64,000 bases of DNA from Gammaproteobacteria bacterium (lineage in GTDB: Bacteria; Pseudomonadota; Gammaproteobacteria; Pseudomonadales; Pseudohongiellaceae). The notes beneath the pieces were generated by a model, which was not told the origin of the DNA, did no database searches, and saw only the letters and a list, made by a program, of their open reading frames with translations. The translations under genes were made by a program, and so were the position numbers. Positions 1-9,954 of the stretch are shown piece by piece (within the stretch, counting starts at the first letter, position 1; the number at the start of each line of letters is the position of its first letter). Where the stretch lies: contig JAJFKE010000046.1 of assembly GCA_021773355.1 (NCBI GenBank), positions 124,001-188,000 of the forward strand, in the 5' to 3' direction.

Positions 1-2131
1 AATCGATGAAGCGAGAACACCATTGATTATTTCTGGTGCCGCCGAAGACAGCTCGAAATTGTATGTAGCCATCAATCAATTAATTCCTAAGCTGGAGAAA
101 GGCGTAAAGGCTGAAAAGTCCAAGATGGAAATGATGGATAAGAGCTATGTGCCGGAGGAGTCGGGGCATTTTACCGTAGATGAGAAGAGTCGGCAGGTGG
201 AATTGACGGAATCTGGCCATGAATTTGTCGAAGACATTCTGATCAAAAAGAAGCTGCTCGCTGAAGGCGAGTCGCTGTATTCAGCTACCAATCTTTCTCT
301 GTTACATCATGTGCATGCGGGCCTAAAGGCACATCATCTATTTAATCGAGATATTGAATACATAGTTCAGAATAAAAGGATTGTGTTGATAGATGAACAT
401 ACCGGTCGAACCATGGAAGGAAGACGTCTATCGGAGGGACTGCATCAAGCCCTGGAAGCGAAAGAGGGCTTGGAGATTCAAAGCGAAAGTCAGACACTTG
501 CCTCTACTACATTTCAGAACTACTTTCGTCTGTATAACAATTTGTCCGGGATGACGGGTACGGCTGATACTGAAGCCTTCGAATTTGCTCAAATCTATGG
601 ACTGGAAGTTGTGGTCATACCAACTAATCAGCCCATGATCCGTGAAGATGCCAACGATCTCATTTATCTGTCGATGGAAGAAAAATTCGAAGCGATAGTT
701 AAAGACATTACGGAGATGAGTGCCAAGGGAGCACCTATTCTGGTAGGCACGGCGTCCATTGATACATCGGAAACACTGTCGAATTTCTTGCAGAAAGAAA
801 ATATCGCGCATGAGGTATTGAACGCCAAATTTCATGAACGGGAAGCACAAATCATTGCCGAGGCCGGTCGACCTGGTGTCGTCACTATAGCAACTAATAT
901 GGCTGGTCGTGGTACAGATATCGTATTGGGCGGAAAATGGGAGTCGGAGGTCGCCGAACTCGCTAATCCGAGTGAAGCACAGATAGAAAAAATTAAGGCG
1001 GACTGGCAGGTTCGTCATGATCAGGTCATAGCTGCCGGTGGCTTGCATATTGTAGGCACGGAGAGACATGAATCTCGTCGCATTGACAATCAGCTACGCG
1101 GTCGTTCTGGACGTCAAGGCGATCCGGGATATTCCAGATTTTATCTGTCTATGGAAGATAATTTGTTACGAATCTTTGCCACAGATGGGGTAAAGAATTT
1201 TATGCGACGCCTTGGCATGGAGCGCGGCGAGGCGATCGAACATAGCATGGTTACCAAGCAAATAGAGAAAGCTCAGCGCAAAGTTGAAGGGAGAAACTTC
1301 GATATTCGTAAGCAGTTGTTGGAATACGATAACGTGGCTAACGATCAAAGAACGATTATCTATCGACAGCGCAATGAGCTAATGGCAAGTGATGATATTT
1401 CCGAACTATTGAAAGATATGAGAACTGAAGTTGTAGGGCAATTGGTGGATGATTATATCCCTCCACAAAGTGTTCCGGAACAATGGGATGTGGAAGGATT
1501 ACAAAAAGCCATCGAGACAGAATTTTCCGCCCAAGAAGATATTCAGAAGTGGTTGGATGAAGATGACCAGCTCTATGAGGAGCAGTTAAAACAGAAAATC
1601 GATGAAATTCTCTCCAATAATTATGAGCAGAAATGTGCGACGGTTGGCGAGAAGATGCGACTTTTTGAGAAACAAATAACCTTGCAAATCCTGGATGGTC
1701 TCTGGAAGGATCATTTGTCGACGATGGATCATTTGCGGCAAGGAATATTTCTACGCAGTTACGGCGGCAAAAACCCTCGGCAGGAGTACAAGCGAGAAGC
1801 ATTCGCGCTGTTTCAGGAATTAATGGCAAATCTGCAGCAGGAAGTTATCAAGGTTCTCAGCCATGTCAAAATTCGACAGGAAGATGAGGCCGATGCTATT
1901 GAGCGCCAACGAGAACAAGAACGAGCCCGAGAGCGAGTAAATTTCCAGCATCAAGCAGTGTCAGCGCTAGCGGATCAGGCTGCCGCCGAGGGCGGGCAAG
2001 GCGAGCAAAGTCCTAGGCAGGTTGAAAGGAGCGCACCCTTTGTTCGCGAAATGGCTAAAGTAGGTAGAAACGATCCTTGCCCTTGTGGCTCGGGTAAGAA
2101 ATTTAAAGTATGTCATGGCAAGATTGCCTAG
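1..2131 (+). CDS. secA: Preprotein translocase ATPase SecA (5'-truncated by window edge)
   Basis: SecA is the ATPase motor that pushes unfolded preproteins through SecYEG at the inner membrane. The reading frame is open from base 2, and its first residues, [12 protein letters not shown], are the Walker B/DEAD-like motif of nucleotide-binding domain 1, so roughly the first 200 residues lie outside the window. The visible part contains the preprotein cross-linking region, NBD2 ([14 protein letters not shown] and [13 protein letters not shown]), the helical scaffold/wing region and the C-terminal zinc finger [14 protein letters not shown] that binds SecB and phospholipid. The stop TAG lies inside the palindrome CTAGGGTCCCTAG (see the repeat entry there). 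argJ follows after about 60 bp. Confidence 0.98.
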   Translation, partial: IDEARTPLIISGAAEDSSKLYVAINQLIPKLEKGVKAEKSKMEMMDKSYVPEESGHFTVDEKSRQVELTESGHEFVEDILIKKKLLAEGESLYSATNLSLLHHVHAGLKAHHLFNRDIEYIVQNKRIVLIDEHTGRTMEGRRLSEGLHQALEAKEGLEIQSESQTLASTTFQNYFRLYNNLSGMTGTADTEAFEFAQIYGLEVVVIPTNQPMIREDANDLIYLSMEEKFEAIVKDITEMSAKGAPILVGTASIDTSETLSNFLQKENIAHEVLNAKFHEREAQIIAEAGRPGVVTIATNMAGRGTDIVLGGKWESEVAELANPSEAQIEKIKADWQVRHDQVIAAGGLHIVGTERHESRRIDNQLRGRSGRQGDPGYSRFYLSMEDNLLRIFATDGVKNFMRRLGMERGEAIEHSMVTKQIEKAQRKVEGRNFDIRKQLLEYDNVANDQRTIIYRQRNELMASDDISELLKDMRTEVVGQLVDDYIPPQSVPEQWDVEGLQKAIETEFSAQEDIQKWLDEDDQLYEEQLKQKIDEILSNNYEQKCATVGEKMRLFEKQITLQILDGLWKDHLSTMDHLRQGIFLRSYGGKNPRQEYKREAFALFQELMANLQQEVIKVLSHVKIRQEDEADAIERQREQERARERVNFQHQAVSALADQAAAEGGQGEQSPRQVERSAPFVREMAKVGRNDPCPCGSGKKFKVCHGKIA

Positions 2132-2140
2132 GGTCCCTAG
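2128..2140. repeat. Possible MITE footprint CTAGGGTCCCTAG at the secA stop
   Basis: The palindrome CTAGGGTCCCTAG covers the secA stop codon TAG at 2129-2131. It reads as CTAG + GGTCC + CTAG. These match the 4-bp target duplication and the last five bases of the right end of the MITE at 17654-17917. It could be a deletion scar of such an element or a chance palindrome; only 13 bp are involved. Confidence 0.35.
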
Positions 2141-2192
2141 CACTTGCTGGTAAGCAAAGCGTTTTCTGAAAGGGTGTATATAGGTAATCGAA

Positions 2193-3410
2193 ATGGCGAT
2201 TGGGCCGGTAAAAACTGATCAGGTAAATTTGATAGCAGGAATACGTTTGGCGGCAGTAGAGAGCCATATTCGATATGCTAATCGACTGGATCTAGTGTTA
2301 ATCGAGATTGCATCGGATTCGACTGTAACGGGCGTGTTCACGCAAAACGCTTTTTGCGCAGCACCGGTACGTATCGCTAAGCAGCATGTAAGCCAGGAAG
2401 CCAGTCGCTATTTTCTAATTAATACCGGGAACGCTAATGCTGGTACCGGTACAGAGGGAGAGCTAGCCGCCGTTGCCTGCTGCGAAGCACTAGCCGCGAT
2501 GAACCAATCTAAGCCTGAAACAATTCTGCCTTTTTCGACAGGCGTTATCGGCGAACAGCTTCCCACCGCCAAGATTATTAATGCGCTACCTGCGCTGCAA
2601 GATGCCTTGGCGGAGGATAATTGGAAATTGGCTGCGCAGGGTATTTTGACTACAGATACACGCACGAAGATTGCCTCAAGAATTGTGGGCCAGGGTAATT
2701 CACAAGTATGCATAACTGGTATAGCGAAGGGCTCCGGCATGATAAAGCCTAATATGGCAACCATGTTGGGCTTCGTTTTTACAGATGCGCAAATAGCAAA
2801 GCCACTGCTTGAAGAATTTCTATCAACTGCAGTGAAACGATCTTTTAACCGAATTACTGTGGATGGAGATACTTCTACTAACGATTGTTGCATGTTGGTA
2901 GCCACTGGACGCAGTGCAATCACAATTGATGATACCAGCAGCGAATCCTCAGCAGAGTTTCAGGACGTCTTGAATTCTGTATTCGAACAACTGGCCACCG
3001 ATCTAATTCGGGACGCAGAGGGCGCTACGAAGTTTATAGCGATAGAAGTTTCTCAAGGCGCCTCTGAGCAGGAATGTTTGGCTGTAGCATACGCTGTAGC
3101 TGAGTCTCCTCTTGTAAAGACTGCTTTTTTCGCCTCCGATCCAAACTGGGGCAGAATACTAGCCGCTATTGGCCGTGCCGGAGTTGATGATTTGGATATA
3201 GCTGCTGTAACTGTTTCCTTAGGTGATACAAAATTGGTGTCAAACGGCTCAGTGGACTCCGCTTATGAGGAGAGTGCCGGGCAAGCCGAAATGGATAAAG
3301 ACGAAATTCGAGTGAGCATCAATTTGTCTCGTGGACAGGCTACCGAAACGGTATGGACATCGGATCTTTCCAATGACTATGTCCGTATCAATGCCGATTA
3401 CCGCAGCTAG
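2193..3410 (+). CDS. argJ: Bifunctional glutamate N-acetyltransferase/amino-acid acetyltransferase ArgJ
   Basis: ArgJ transfers the acetyl group of N-acetylornithine to glutamate, recycling acetyl in arginine biosynthesis in the cytoplasm. The 405 residues match the usual family length. The self-cleavage site is visible at about residues 188-194 (PNMATML): autoproteolysis before the Thr makes the alpha and beta chains and exposes the catalytic Thr nucleophile. Other family motifs are NTGNANAGTG near residue 76 and ASDPNWGRILAAIGRAG near residue 312. It begins at ATG 2193 with no strong Shine-Dalgarno sequence in view. The secA-argJ-mutT order is common in Pseudomonas relatives. Whether the enzyme is mono- or bifunctional cannot be read from sequence. 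Confidence 0.95.
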   Translation: MAIGPVKTDQVNLIAGIRLAAVESHIRYANRLDLVLIEIASDSTVTGVFTQNAFCAAPVRIAKQHVSQEASRYFLINTGNANAGTGTEGELAAVACCEALAAMNQSKPETILPFSTGVIGEQLPTAKIINALPALQDALAEDNWKLAAQGILTTDTRTKIASRIVGQGNSQVCITGIAKGSGMIKPNMATMLGFVFTDAQIAKPLLEEFLSTAVKRSFNRITVDGDTSTNDCCMLVATGRSAITIDDTSSESSAEFQDVLNSVFEQLATDLIRDAEGATKFIAIEVSQGASEQECLAVAYAVAESPLVKTAFFASDPNWGRILAAIGRAGVDDLDIAAVTVSLGDTKLVSNGSVDSAYEESAGQAEMDKDEIRVSINLSRGQATETVWTSDLSNDYVRINADYRS

Positions 3411-3507
3411 GAGATTGTTACTGCTTTAGTCAGCGATATCCGGCCTGCCCTTTTTTCCAGGATGTTTCCAAGTCAAACAAATTATAAGGACTGATGCGCA
3501 ATTTATC

Positions 3508-4470
3508 GTGAGCCAAGCTAATCCTGTTCATGTCGCCGTTGGCGTCGTTATCAATGCAAATTCAGAGGTACTGGTGTCCTTGCGTGCGGCAGGTAGCCAC
3601 CAGGGTGGGCTCTGGGAATTTCCAGGTGGAAAAGTGGAGCCGGGAGAGTCGGTTCAGAATGCTCTAAACCGGGAATTCCAGGAAGAGCTGGGAATCACTG
3701 TTCACGGTAGTTCACCCTTCATAAGAATAGAACATCACTACTCAGATAAATCCGTGTTGTTGGATGTCTGGAAGGTTAGCCGATTTTCTGGAATCCCCAG
3801 CGGCCGGGAAGGACAAACAATAGACTGGAGGTCGGTGAGCAGTTTACAGGCTAGCGAATTCCCACTAGCCAATGAGCGTATCATCCGAGCACTTACTCTG
3901 CCGGATAAGATCGCCATCACCCCGGAAGCTGCAGACTTTAGTGAACTGCGTAAAATCATCAGTCATCTGATTGATCTCGATATAGACCTGATCTATTTTC
4001 GGCAAAAATCCAGGAGCACGCAGACCTATCTGGAATGGTTCAAGTGGGCCAATGCGCTGTGTCAGGCAAACGGCATCAGACTGATGTTTTCGCAGGAACT
4101 TGAAGGCCTGGAATCAGGCCTGGTCCAAAAAATAGACGCCTACCATGTCAGCTCAGAGCGGCTGCTATCGCTAAAATCTCGTCCGCTGAGCAAGCAGCGA
4201 CTGTTTAGTGCCTCCTGCCATGATCTGCAGCAGTTGAAACTTGCCGAATCACTTGATGCAGACTTTGTATTGCTGTCCCCGGTGGGTGCTACAGGCAAGT
4301 ATTCCAGCGAACAGCTACTGGGCTGGGACGGATTTGAGAACTTGGTCGGTCAGATCAATACGCCCGTATACGCCTTAGGCGGAGTGGATCTAGCCGATAT
4401 TGATATCTGTAGAGCACGCCGGGGCTTTGGAATAGCTGGAATATCGGCATTCATGCCAAGCCCGGTATGA
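3508..4470 (+). CDS. mutT: Nudix hydrolase MutT fused to a thiamine-phosphate-synthase-like (TenI/ThiE) domain
   Basis: The N-terminal ~130 residues are a MutT-type Nudix domain with a complete Nudix box (G-x5-E-x7-REFQEELGI at about residues 37-60). They should hydrolyse 8-oxo-dGTP to the monophosphate and so prevent A:T to C:G transversions. Residues ~140-320 form a TIM-barrel TenI/ThiE-like domain (FRQKS; FVLLSPVGAT; YALGGV). This two-domain form is common in pseudomonads and relatives; the role of the second domain is not known to me. The start is GTG at 3508, with AAGGA rather far upstream (3486-3490). The gene follows argJ after ~100 bp and may share its transcript. Confidence 0.9.
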   Translation: MSQANPVHVAVGVVINANSEVLVSLRAAGSHQGGLWEFPGGKVEPGESVQNALNREFQEELGITVHGSSPFIRIEHHYSDKSVLLDVWKVSRFSGIPSGREGQTIDWRSVSSLQASEFPLANERIIRALTLPDKIAITPEAADFSELRKIISHLIDLDIDLIYFRQKSRSTQTYLEWFKWANALCQANGIRLMFSQELEGLESGLVQKIDAYHVSSERLLSLKSRPLSKQRLFSASCHDLQQLKLAESLDADFVLLSPVGATGKYSSEQLLGWDGFENLVGQINTPVYALGGVDLADIDICRARRGFGIAGISAFMPSPV

Positions 4471-4788
4471 CTCCGCTCTGGTTTCCCAGTCCTCTATTTA
4501 AGGAAAGTATTCGGTAAAAGCGGCAAGCTACTGATATAGATAGACTTAGCATTGAATGAATGTGGGTCCTGATAGTACTTTTTTGATAAAGTAATCGTTA
4601 AATGGGCAGATACAGCAATGTGGATAGTTAAGAAGTGCAAATTGCTTAGCACCGGTCTTTTATGTGACCTGGGTCACTGAGTTTTGTGCTAACTTGTTGA
4701 AAATGTAGGGATAAGCTTCAGAATTTTGGCGACAATAATGAATCAGTCCTATTTAGTATTGGCTTCAATCTTGAGCGCAGGAAAAGAT
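4471..4788. other. Intergenic region, no gene seen
   Basis: About 320 bp between mutT and the exported protein. Neither strand carries a plausible reading frame, and I see no clear hairpin terminator for mutT. The stretch is AT-rich towards its right end and presumably holds the promoter of the next gene, but no well-spaced -35/-10 pair stands out. Confidence 0.4.
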
Positions 4789-6843
4789 ATGTTCCGCAAA
4801 TTTGTACTGGCAATATTTATCGCTGTGTTGTTCCCAGCAGCAAACTCCGTCTATGCAGATTTTGCTGTGTTGGTCGCGGATGGTGTTCTTGTGGAGAAAA
4901 ATCCGGAAGTGGTGGTTACTACAGAAGAAACTCCGGTAGGTGAAGAGCCTCCCGCTCCAGCTTTAATTGGAACGGCCACTAATGCTTCCTATGTGAGTTT
5001 CGGTGGCTGGGCAGTTACCGGCGCTGATTTTATCGATGCCGCGGTAGCTGTTTTCGATTTTAATACCACCACATCTGTTAGTCAGGCGACTTTGACTTTA
5101 CCGATTGAAGAGGTGTTTGCACAGAATGGTGCCGCGCCACTTGAAGTCTTCATGTTTTCCGACAACGGCGTAGTTGAGTTTACCGATTACTCTATTGGAT
5201 TTACTGCTGCCATAGCAGAGGTGGATGCGGCGGGCCTTACCCAAATCGATATCGATGTCACCGGAGCGGTCAATTCCGCTCTTAGCACCGGTCGCTTCGT
5301 TGCATTCAGAATTAAAAGCTCGGTTCTGCCGTCATCCGTGGTTACTGACTCAGTGCCCGCTTGGACAGGCGTGAAATTCAGTTCAAATTACTCATTAAAC
5401 TTTACTCCAGGAACGGTACCCGCAGTCGCAAAGGACGCAGCGCGTTTTGATGGCTATACTCTGGAAGTACCAAATATCGAAGTTGCTGGTATTGGCGAGA
5501 TCGCAGTGCAAATGCGCATGGTTGACCCGAATGGATTAATCTTTCAATTAACCGAAGCAGCGATCACCAGTGGTACGGTTAGCGCGCCTCCATTATCCGG
5601 CGCGGACCTGCTTAATTGCAGTGCTTTTACAGCACCGGCGATTGCCGATGTGGCGGTGGGGGCGTCAAGCTATTCAGTCAACTCAGGCATTCTGGATGTA
5701 CCTAGTGTGAATTTCAATAATGAGCAATTGTCTCTGCGTTTGGAATTTATAGAAGGATCGGATCCCTGGTTATTCGAAACCCTGAATATAGGGGCGGTGC
5801 AATCAGGTCCCTCAGAGGCGACGATCTCCTCTTTGGGTGGCGGGTTAATAGTTGAATCCAGTCAGGACTTCGTGCCCCTGTGTCATGGTTGGGTGTTGAT
5901 TGGTGATTCGATTCGTAATCGAGTGGTTGAAAGAAATTTGCTGTCAGGCGAAACCGGTTCAACCTATTCATTTAGTCAGATTCCCGATCAATTCACTGTT
6001 GATGAGGCGAACGCTGTTGTTTACATGACGGTACACCCGGAAACTGAAAGACTGTATCGACTCGATCTCAACACAGGGGCTATTACTTCTAATCATATTT
6101 CTCAGAATATTGGCGGCTTCACCTATAGGTGGTCACTGCGTGACCTGGCATTGGGTGAGGACGGAAATGTATTCGCTTTGATGAATGACAATATACTAAC
6201 CGATCCGGGTGACTCCATACCATTTTCCTCTACCGGGCTTTGGATGGGTTTGATGAGTGGAACAGGCGCTTTTCTCACTGAGAGTATTCCTCTGGAGGAT
6301 CCGTTAAGGATTGAATATGACACTGCCCTGGACCATGTATTTCTCGCCACCGCATCCAATCTCGCAACCTTCGATTTTGATTCTGCTACCAACATACTGA
6401 CATTCGTGCCTGGAACTGATATTGCGGTTGGCAGTTCCTGTACAGATTTTAGTGTATCCCCCGATGGCAGCCGTCTGGCTTATTCGTGTCCGAATGGCAA
6501 CCGCAGCACGCAAAACTTTAGTATCGTTGATATGTCACCTGACGACTACTTTGATTCAGATGGTGAGTGGTTTCTGGGAAGCTCTCCGGTAAGTGCGACA
6601 TTCAATAAAGAGGGTACGATTCTTATAGCCACAGACAATGTGAAATTGTTTTTCTATGATGTTGTCACGCATTTAATATTGGAAGATTTCGAGTTGGGCT
6701 TGCTTGACGGTGAGCAGATCAAGAAAATTCGGATTTCTCTAGATGGGCAGTACCTGATTATTTTCCTGCAAAATGAGGTACACGATGATAGTAGTAAATT
6801 CTATTGGATGCCTATGCCTGCCATCACCGGCACACCACTGTAG
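4789..6843 (+). CDS. Exported protein of unknown function with a propeller-like C-terminal half
   Basis: I do not recognise this protein as a named family. The frame is open from TTG 4726, but ATG 4789 is the better start: it follows AGGAA at 4779-4783 and begins a typical signal peptide (MFRKFVLAIFIAVLF..., probable cleavage near SVYA/DF). The mature N-terminal half (about 270 residues) resembles DNRLRE-type beta-sandwich adhesion modules (alternating strands, DVTGAVNSAL near the end). The C-terminal half has repeating strand patterns such as YRLDLNTG, NIVDMSPDD-like segments and FSVSPDGSRLAYSC, as seen in beta-propellers of the WD40/YncE type. It was likely exported to the periplasm or cell surface. 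It stands alone on its strand, convergent with yacG. Confidence 0.7.
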   Translation: MFRKFVLAIFIAVLFPAANSVYADFAVLVADGVLVEKNPEVVVTTEETPVGEEPPAPALIGTATNASYVSFGGWAVTGADFIDAAVAVFDFNTTTSVSQATLTLPIEEVFAQNGAAPLEVFMFSDNGVVEFTDYSIGFTAAIAEVDAAGLTQIDIDVTGAVNSALSTGRFVAFRIKSSVLPSSVVTDSVPAWTGVKFSSNYSLNFTPGTVPAVAKDAARFDGYTLEVPNIEVAGIGEIAVQMRMVDPNGLIFQLTEAAITSGTVSAPPLSGADLLNCSAFTAPAIADVAVGASSYSVNSGILDVPSVNFNNEQLSLRLEFIEGSDPWLFETLNIGAVQSGPSEATISSLGGGLIVESSQDFVPLCHGWVLIGDSIRNRVVERNLLSGETGSTYSFSQIPDQFTVDEANAVVYMTVHPETERLYRLDLNTGAITSNHISQNIGGFTYRWSLRDLALGEDGNVFALMNDNILTDPGDSIPFSSTGLWMGLMSGTGAFLTESIPLEDPLRIEYDTALDHVFLATASNLATFDFDSATNILTFVPGTDIAVGSSCTDFSVSPDGSRLAYSCPNGNRSTQNFSIVDMSPDDYFDSDGEWFLGSSPVSATFNKEGTILIATDNVKLFFYDVVTHLILEDFELGLLDGEQIKKIRISLDGQYLIIFLQNEVHDDSSKFYWMPMPAITGTPL

Positions 6844-6892
6844 AAGTCTCATTATGAAACGCTAAAATCTGAATTGGACTACTACTCTTTTC

Positions 6893-7087
6893 CTACTGAT
6901 CTAAATTATCATCGACGACCGGGTACAGGGATTCGCCATGAATGCTTTTCCGTTCCGTAGCCCATTCCCCGAAATCTATGAGTTTGCAGCGCTTACTACA
7001 AAAAGGTCGATACTCGTTGGCATCTATCCAGGCGACCTGTTTCTTACAGTTTGGGCAGTCAACAGATATAGGGTCATTGGTAGTCAT
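6893..7087 (-). CDS. yacG: DNA gyrase inhibitor YacG, zinc-binding
   Basis: A 64-residue protein with the four-cysteine zinc site of YacG (CPNCKKQV and [13 protein letters not shown]). The family binds GyrB and inhibits gyrase. Its ATG overlaps the coaE stop by 4 nt (ATGA), so the two are translationally coupled. In many gammaproteobacteria zapD sits between coaE and yacG; here it is missing. The C-terminus is short and acidic, as is usual. Confidence 0.93.
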   Translation of the reverse strand: MTTNDPISVDCPNCKKQVAWIDANEYRPFCSKRCKLIDFGEWATERKSIHGESLYPVVDDNLDQ

Positions 7088-7707
7088 TGTTTTTTCGCAA
7101 GTGTCAGATAAGTGTTATGCAGCTTGTCTATAGTAACGCGTAAATCCTGTAAGCTTCCTTCGTTTGTCACAACATCATCCGCCTTCTCAAGGCGTTTGTC
7201 CCGGTTGAGTTGTGATGCAATGATAGAAGAAATCACAGTAGCATCACCGCCATCCCGTTCTAACGCCCTACTTAACTGAGTTTCCACGCTGACGTCAACA
7301 ACCAGGATTCTGCTTACCAGTTGATGTTGTTCTGTTTCTAAAAGAAGTGGAGATTCAAGTACGCAATAGTCTGAGTTTGAGCGCGCGATTCCAGATTTGA
7401 TTAAGTCTGCTATAAGTGGGTGTAACAGGGCTTCTAGCCACTCTTTCTGCTTAGGCTCAGAGAATACTATGGTTCGCAAGTTGGCTCTGTCCAACTCTCC
7501 AGCGGCGGTTAAAATATCGACACCGAAATGTTCCTCGATTGCATGTAGCGCCGGTTGACCCGGTTCTACAGCCTCACGGGATAATTGATCAGCATCGATT
7601 ATGTCAATTCCGTGTGCCTTGAATAAATCAGCAACTGTGGACTTACCGCTACCGATGCCTCCAGTCAGCCCAACGACATACTTCGATTGATCCTGCAGAT
7701 TACCCAT
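7084..7707 (-). CDS. coaE: Dephospho-CoA kinase
   Basis: CoaE phosphorylates the 3'-OH of dephospho-CoA, the last step of coenzyme A synthesis. At 207 residues it has the usual length, with a P-loop [12 protein letters not shown] at about residues 13-24, the [14 protein letters not shown] substrate region and a lid segment rich in Arg/Asp. It lies between pilD and yacG in the order pilB-pilC-pilD-coaE-yacG seen in Pseudomonas, and overlaps yacG by 4 nt. About 45 bp separate it from pilD, consistent with one minus-strand transcript. Confidence 0.96.
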   Translation of the reverse strand: MGNLQDQSKYVVGLTGGIGSGKSTVADLFKAHGIDIIDADQLSREAVEPGQPALHAIEEHFGVDILTAAGELDRANLRTIVFSEPKQKEWLEALLHPLIADLIKSGIARSNSDYCVLESPLLLETEQHQLVSRILVVDVSVETQLSRALERDGGDATVISSIIASQLNRDKRLEKADDVVTNEGSLQDLRVTIDKLHNTYLTLAKKQ

Positions 7708-7752
7708 ACTGAATCGGCCTGTGGTGACATCGCGGGAAGATTGCTGCTCTCA

Positions 7753-8652
7753 TTAACCGACAATTGTGTTTACATATAACGAGCTAAGTTGCGGGCCCCA
7801 AATCAACATGATGTATCCAGCGCCAGCAAGGAAAGGTCCGAATGACATAGGGATGGACTTATCTCTACCCATGAACAGGATCATGCCTAGTCCGAAGATG
7901 GCGCCCACAAGTGATGACAATATGATTATAGGTAATAGACTCTGCCAACCCATCCAGGCGCCTAGAGCTGCCAGCAACTTGAAGTCGCCGTATCCCATTC
8001 CGTCTTTACCCGTAGCTAATTTGAACGCCCAATAAAAAGCCCATAGCACTAGATAGCCAGCAATCGCCCCAATCACTGCATCTCTCAGCGTAACCTCGAA
8101 ACCCAAACCTAGAGTATTGACAAGCAACCCTGCCCACAATAAGGGCAGGGTGATATTGTCCGGTAATAGTTGGTGATCGAAATCGATCAAGGTTAAAGCG
8201 ATAAGAGACCAAGTAAGGAATAATAATGTCAATGTAAGCCACGTGGCGCCAAAATAAACTGCTACTAATCCTGATAGTACTCCGCTTACAAATTCCACCG
8301 CAGGATAGCGGATGGAAATTTTAGTTTTACAGCTAGAACATTTTCCGCGTAGAAACAAATAGCTCAGCACTGGCACATTTTCCCAAGGCTTTATTTTATG
8401 GTTGCAGTGAGGACAATGTGAATCAGGTTTTTGCAGATTAAATACTTTGAATTTTGCCGAAGACTCGTTGCCATCGGGAATGGTGTTTTCTATCTCCAGA
8501 TATTCACAACACTGCTCGCGCCATTCTCTGGCCAACATAATGGGAAGGCGATAAACGACAACATTGAGAAAGCTGCCCACCAGCAATCCCAATACAATGC
8601 AGATTGCTAGCAGAAATGCGGGGCTTGCCGAGAGAAGATTGAATATTTCCAT
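7753..8652 (-). CDS. pilD: Type IV prepilin peptidase/N-methyltransferase PilD
   Basis: PilD cleaves the leader of type IV prepilins after the Gly preceding Phe, then N-methylates that Phe, in the inner membrane. The 299 residues include the cytoplasmic four-cysteine zinc region (CPHCNHKIKPWE...CSSC) found in the bifunctional form, and both catalytic aspartate motifs of the GxGD family (LTLIDFDHQLLPD and GMGYGDFKLLAALG). Several transmembrane segments follow. It would process the two pilins encoded at 12533-13594. It lies 15 bp downstream of pilC. Confidence 0.96.
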   Translation of the reverse strand: MEIFNLLSASPAFLLAICIVLGLLVGSFLNVVVYRLPIMLAREWREQCCEYLEIENTIPDGNESSAKFKVFNLQKPDSHCPHCNHKIKPWENVPVLSYLFLRGKCSSCKTKISIRYPAVEFVSGVLSGLVAVYFGATWLTLTLLFLTWSLIALTLIDFDHQLLPDNITLPLLWAGLLVNTLGLGFEVTLRDAVIGAIAGYLVLWAFYWAFKLATGKDGMGYGDFKLLAALGAWMGWQSLLPIIILSSLVGAIFGLGMILFMGRDKSIPMSFGPFLAGAGYIMLIWGPQLSSLYVNTIVG

Positions 8653-8667
8653 GCCCAGATGTAGTGC

Positions 8668-9885
8668 CTACATCACGGCGCCGAGTTGGAATATCGGTAG
8701 GTACATCGCAATCATCAATCCGCCCACCAGTATGCCCAGGACGGCCATGATCATTGGCTCCATAAGAGCTGTTAGACCGTCCACTGCATTGTCCACCTCG
8801 GCTTCGAAATAGACCGCACATTTGTCCAACATGGCGTCGAGAGCTCCTGATTCCTCGCCAATTCCTACCATTTGAGTGATCATTGCCGGGAACAGGGTGG
8901 TGTTCTTGATTGCAAAGTTTAGCTGTTGACCGGTTGTAACATCGTCTTTAATTTTTCTCGTGGCGGTGGAGTAAACAATATTGCCTGTAGCCCCCGCGAC
9001 TGAATCCAATGCATCGACCAGAGGTACGCCGGCAGAAAAAGTAGTAGATAGTGTTCTAGTAAATCGGGCATAACATGATGTGTTGAGAATAGGACCAACA
9101 ACAGGTAGTTTCAACGAGATTCTGTCTACCAAATCACGTACAGCTTGAGATCTAACTTTGGCCTCTTTGAATAGGAAGCCAATCGCCGCTACGCCGATTA
9201 ATACTTTCCACCAGTGCGCTATAGCCAGATCACTGAGGCGCAACACAAACTGTGTAAACGCCGGCAATTCCGCGCCAAAACTGGAAAATGTGGTGGCAAA
9301 TTGCGGAACTACCTTAATAAGTAGAATCCCGGTCACCACCAGGGCCACCACCACAACCGCAATAGGGTAGTTCATGGCCTTCTTTATTTTCGATTTCAGC
9401 GCTTCCGATTTTTCTTTATAGGTAGCTAGTCGATCTAGCATAGTTTCCAGCGCACCTGATTGTTCACCGGCATCAACCAGATTGCAGAATAGATCATCGA
9501 AATAGCGGGGGTGCTTGCGAATACAGTCCGCAAAATTATTACCAGCGGCTACATCATCACGGATTAGGCCCACCAATTCTCGCATCGAAGGGTTTTCGAG
9601 GCTTTCGCCCACGATTTCGAATGATTGCACCAGAGGGATACCAGATTTCATCATGGTGGCCAATTGGCGCGTAAAGATGGCGATATCGCTTGGTTTAATT
9701 TTCTGCTTCTTTGGTCCAAACAGATCCTTGGATTTGCGTTTCACGCGGGTGGGGGCAACACCCTGCTTGCGGAGCTGAGCCTTGACTAGCGCTTGACTGC
9801 TGCCTTGGATTTCGCCTTTGGTCTTGTTACCGTTTTTGTCGGTTCCTTGCCAAAGGTAGGTGGTCTGTGCTGCTTCAGTCGCCAT
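8668..9885 (-). CDS. pilC: Type IV pilus inner-membrane platform protein PilC
   Basis: PilC is the polytopic platform protein that couples PilB/PilT ATPase motion to pilin insertion. It shows two repeated T2SSF domains (FTRQLATMMKSGIPLVQSFE near residue 70 and FTRTLSTTFSAGVPLVDALD near residue 275) and three transmembrane regions ending in GGLMIAMYLPIFQLGAVM. The frame extends upstream to 9945, but ATG 9885 gives the expected N-terminus (MATEAAQTTYLWQG) and has GAGGTG at a good distance; that start gives 405 residues. It follows pilB closely. Confidence 0.95.
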   Translation of the reverse strand: MATEAAQTTYLWQGTDKNGNKTKGEIQGSSQALVKAQLRKQGVAPTRVKRKSKDLFGPKKQKIKPSDIAIFTRQLATMMKSGIPLVQSFEIVGESLENPSMRELVGLIRDDVAAGNNFADCIRKHPRYFDDLFCNLVDAGEQSGALETMLDRLATYKEKSEALKSKIKKAMNYPIAVVVVALVVTGILLIKVVPQFATTFSSFGAELPAFTQFVLRLSDLAIAHWWKVLIGVAAIGFLFKEAKVRSQAVRDLVDRISLKLPVVGPILNTSCYARFTRTLSTTFSAGVPLVDALDSVAGATGNIVYSTATRKIKDDVTTGQQLNFAIKNTTLFPAMITQMVGIGEESGALDAMLDKCAVYFEAEVDNAVDGLTALMEPMIMAVLGILVGGLMIAMYLPIFQLGAVM

Positions 9886-9954
9886 AGGGCACCTCACCGT
9901 ATTATCTAGCAAATGTAATCTGCCGACTATACCACGGCAGCGCATAATTATGTA

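Noticed and set aside
428..1069. Long minus-strand open frame within secA
   Set aside because: It lies entirely opposite the well-supported SecA coding frame and has no recognisable content.
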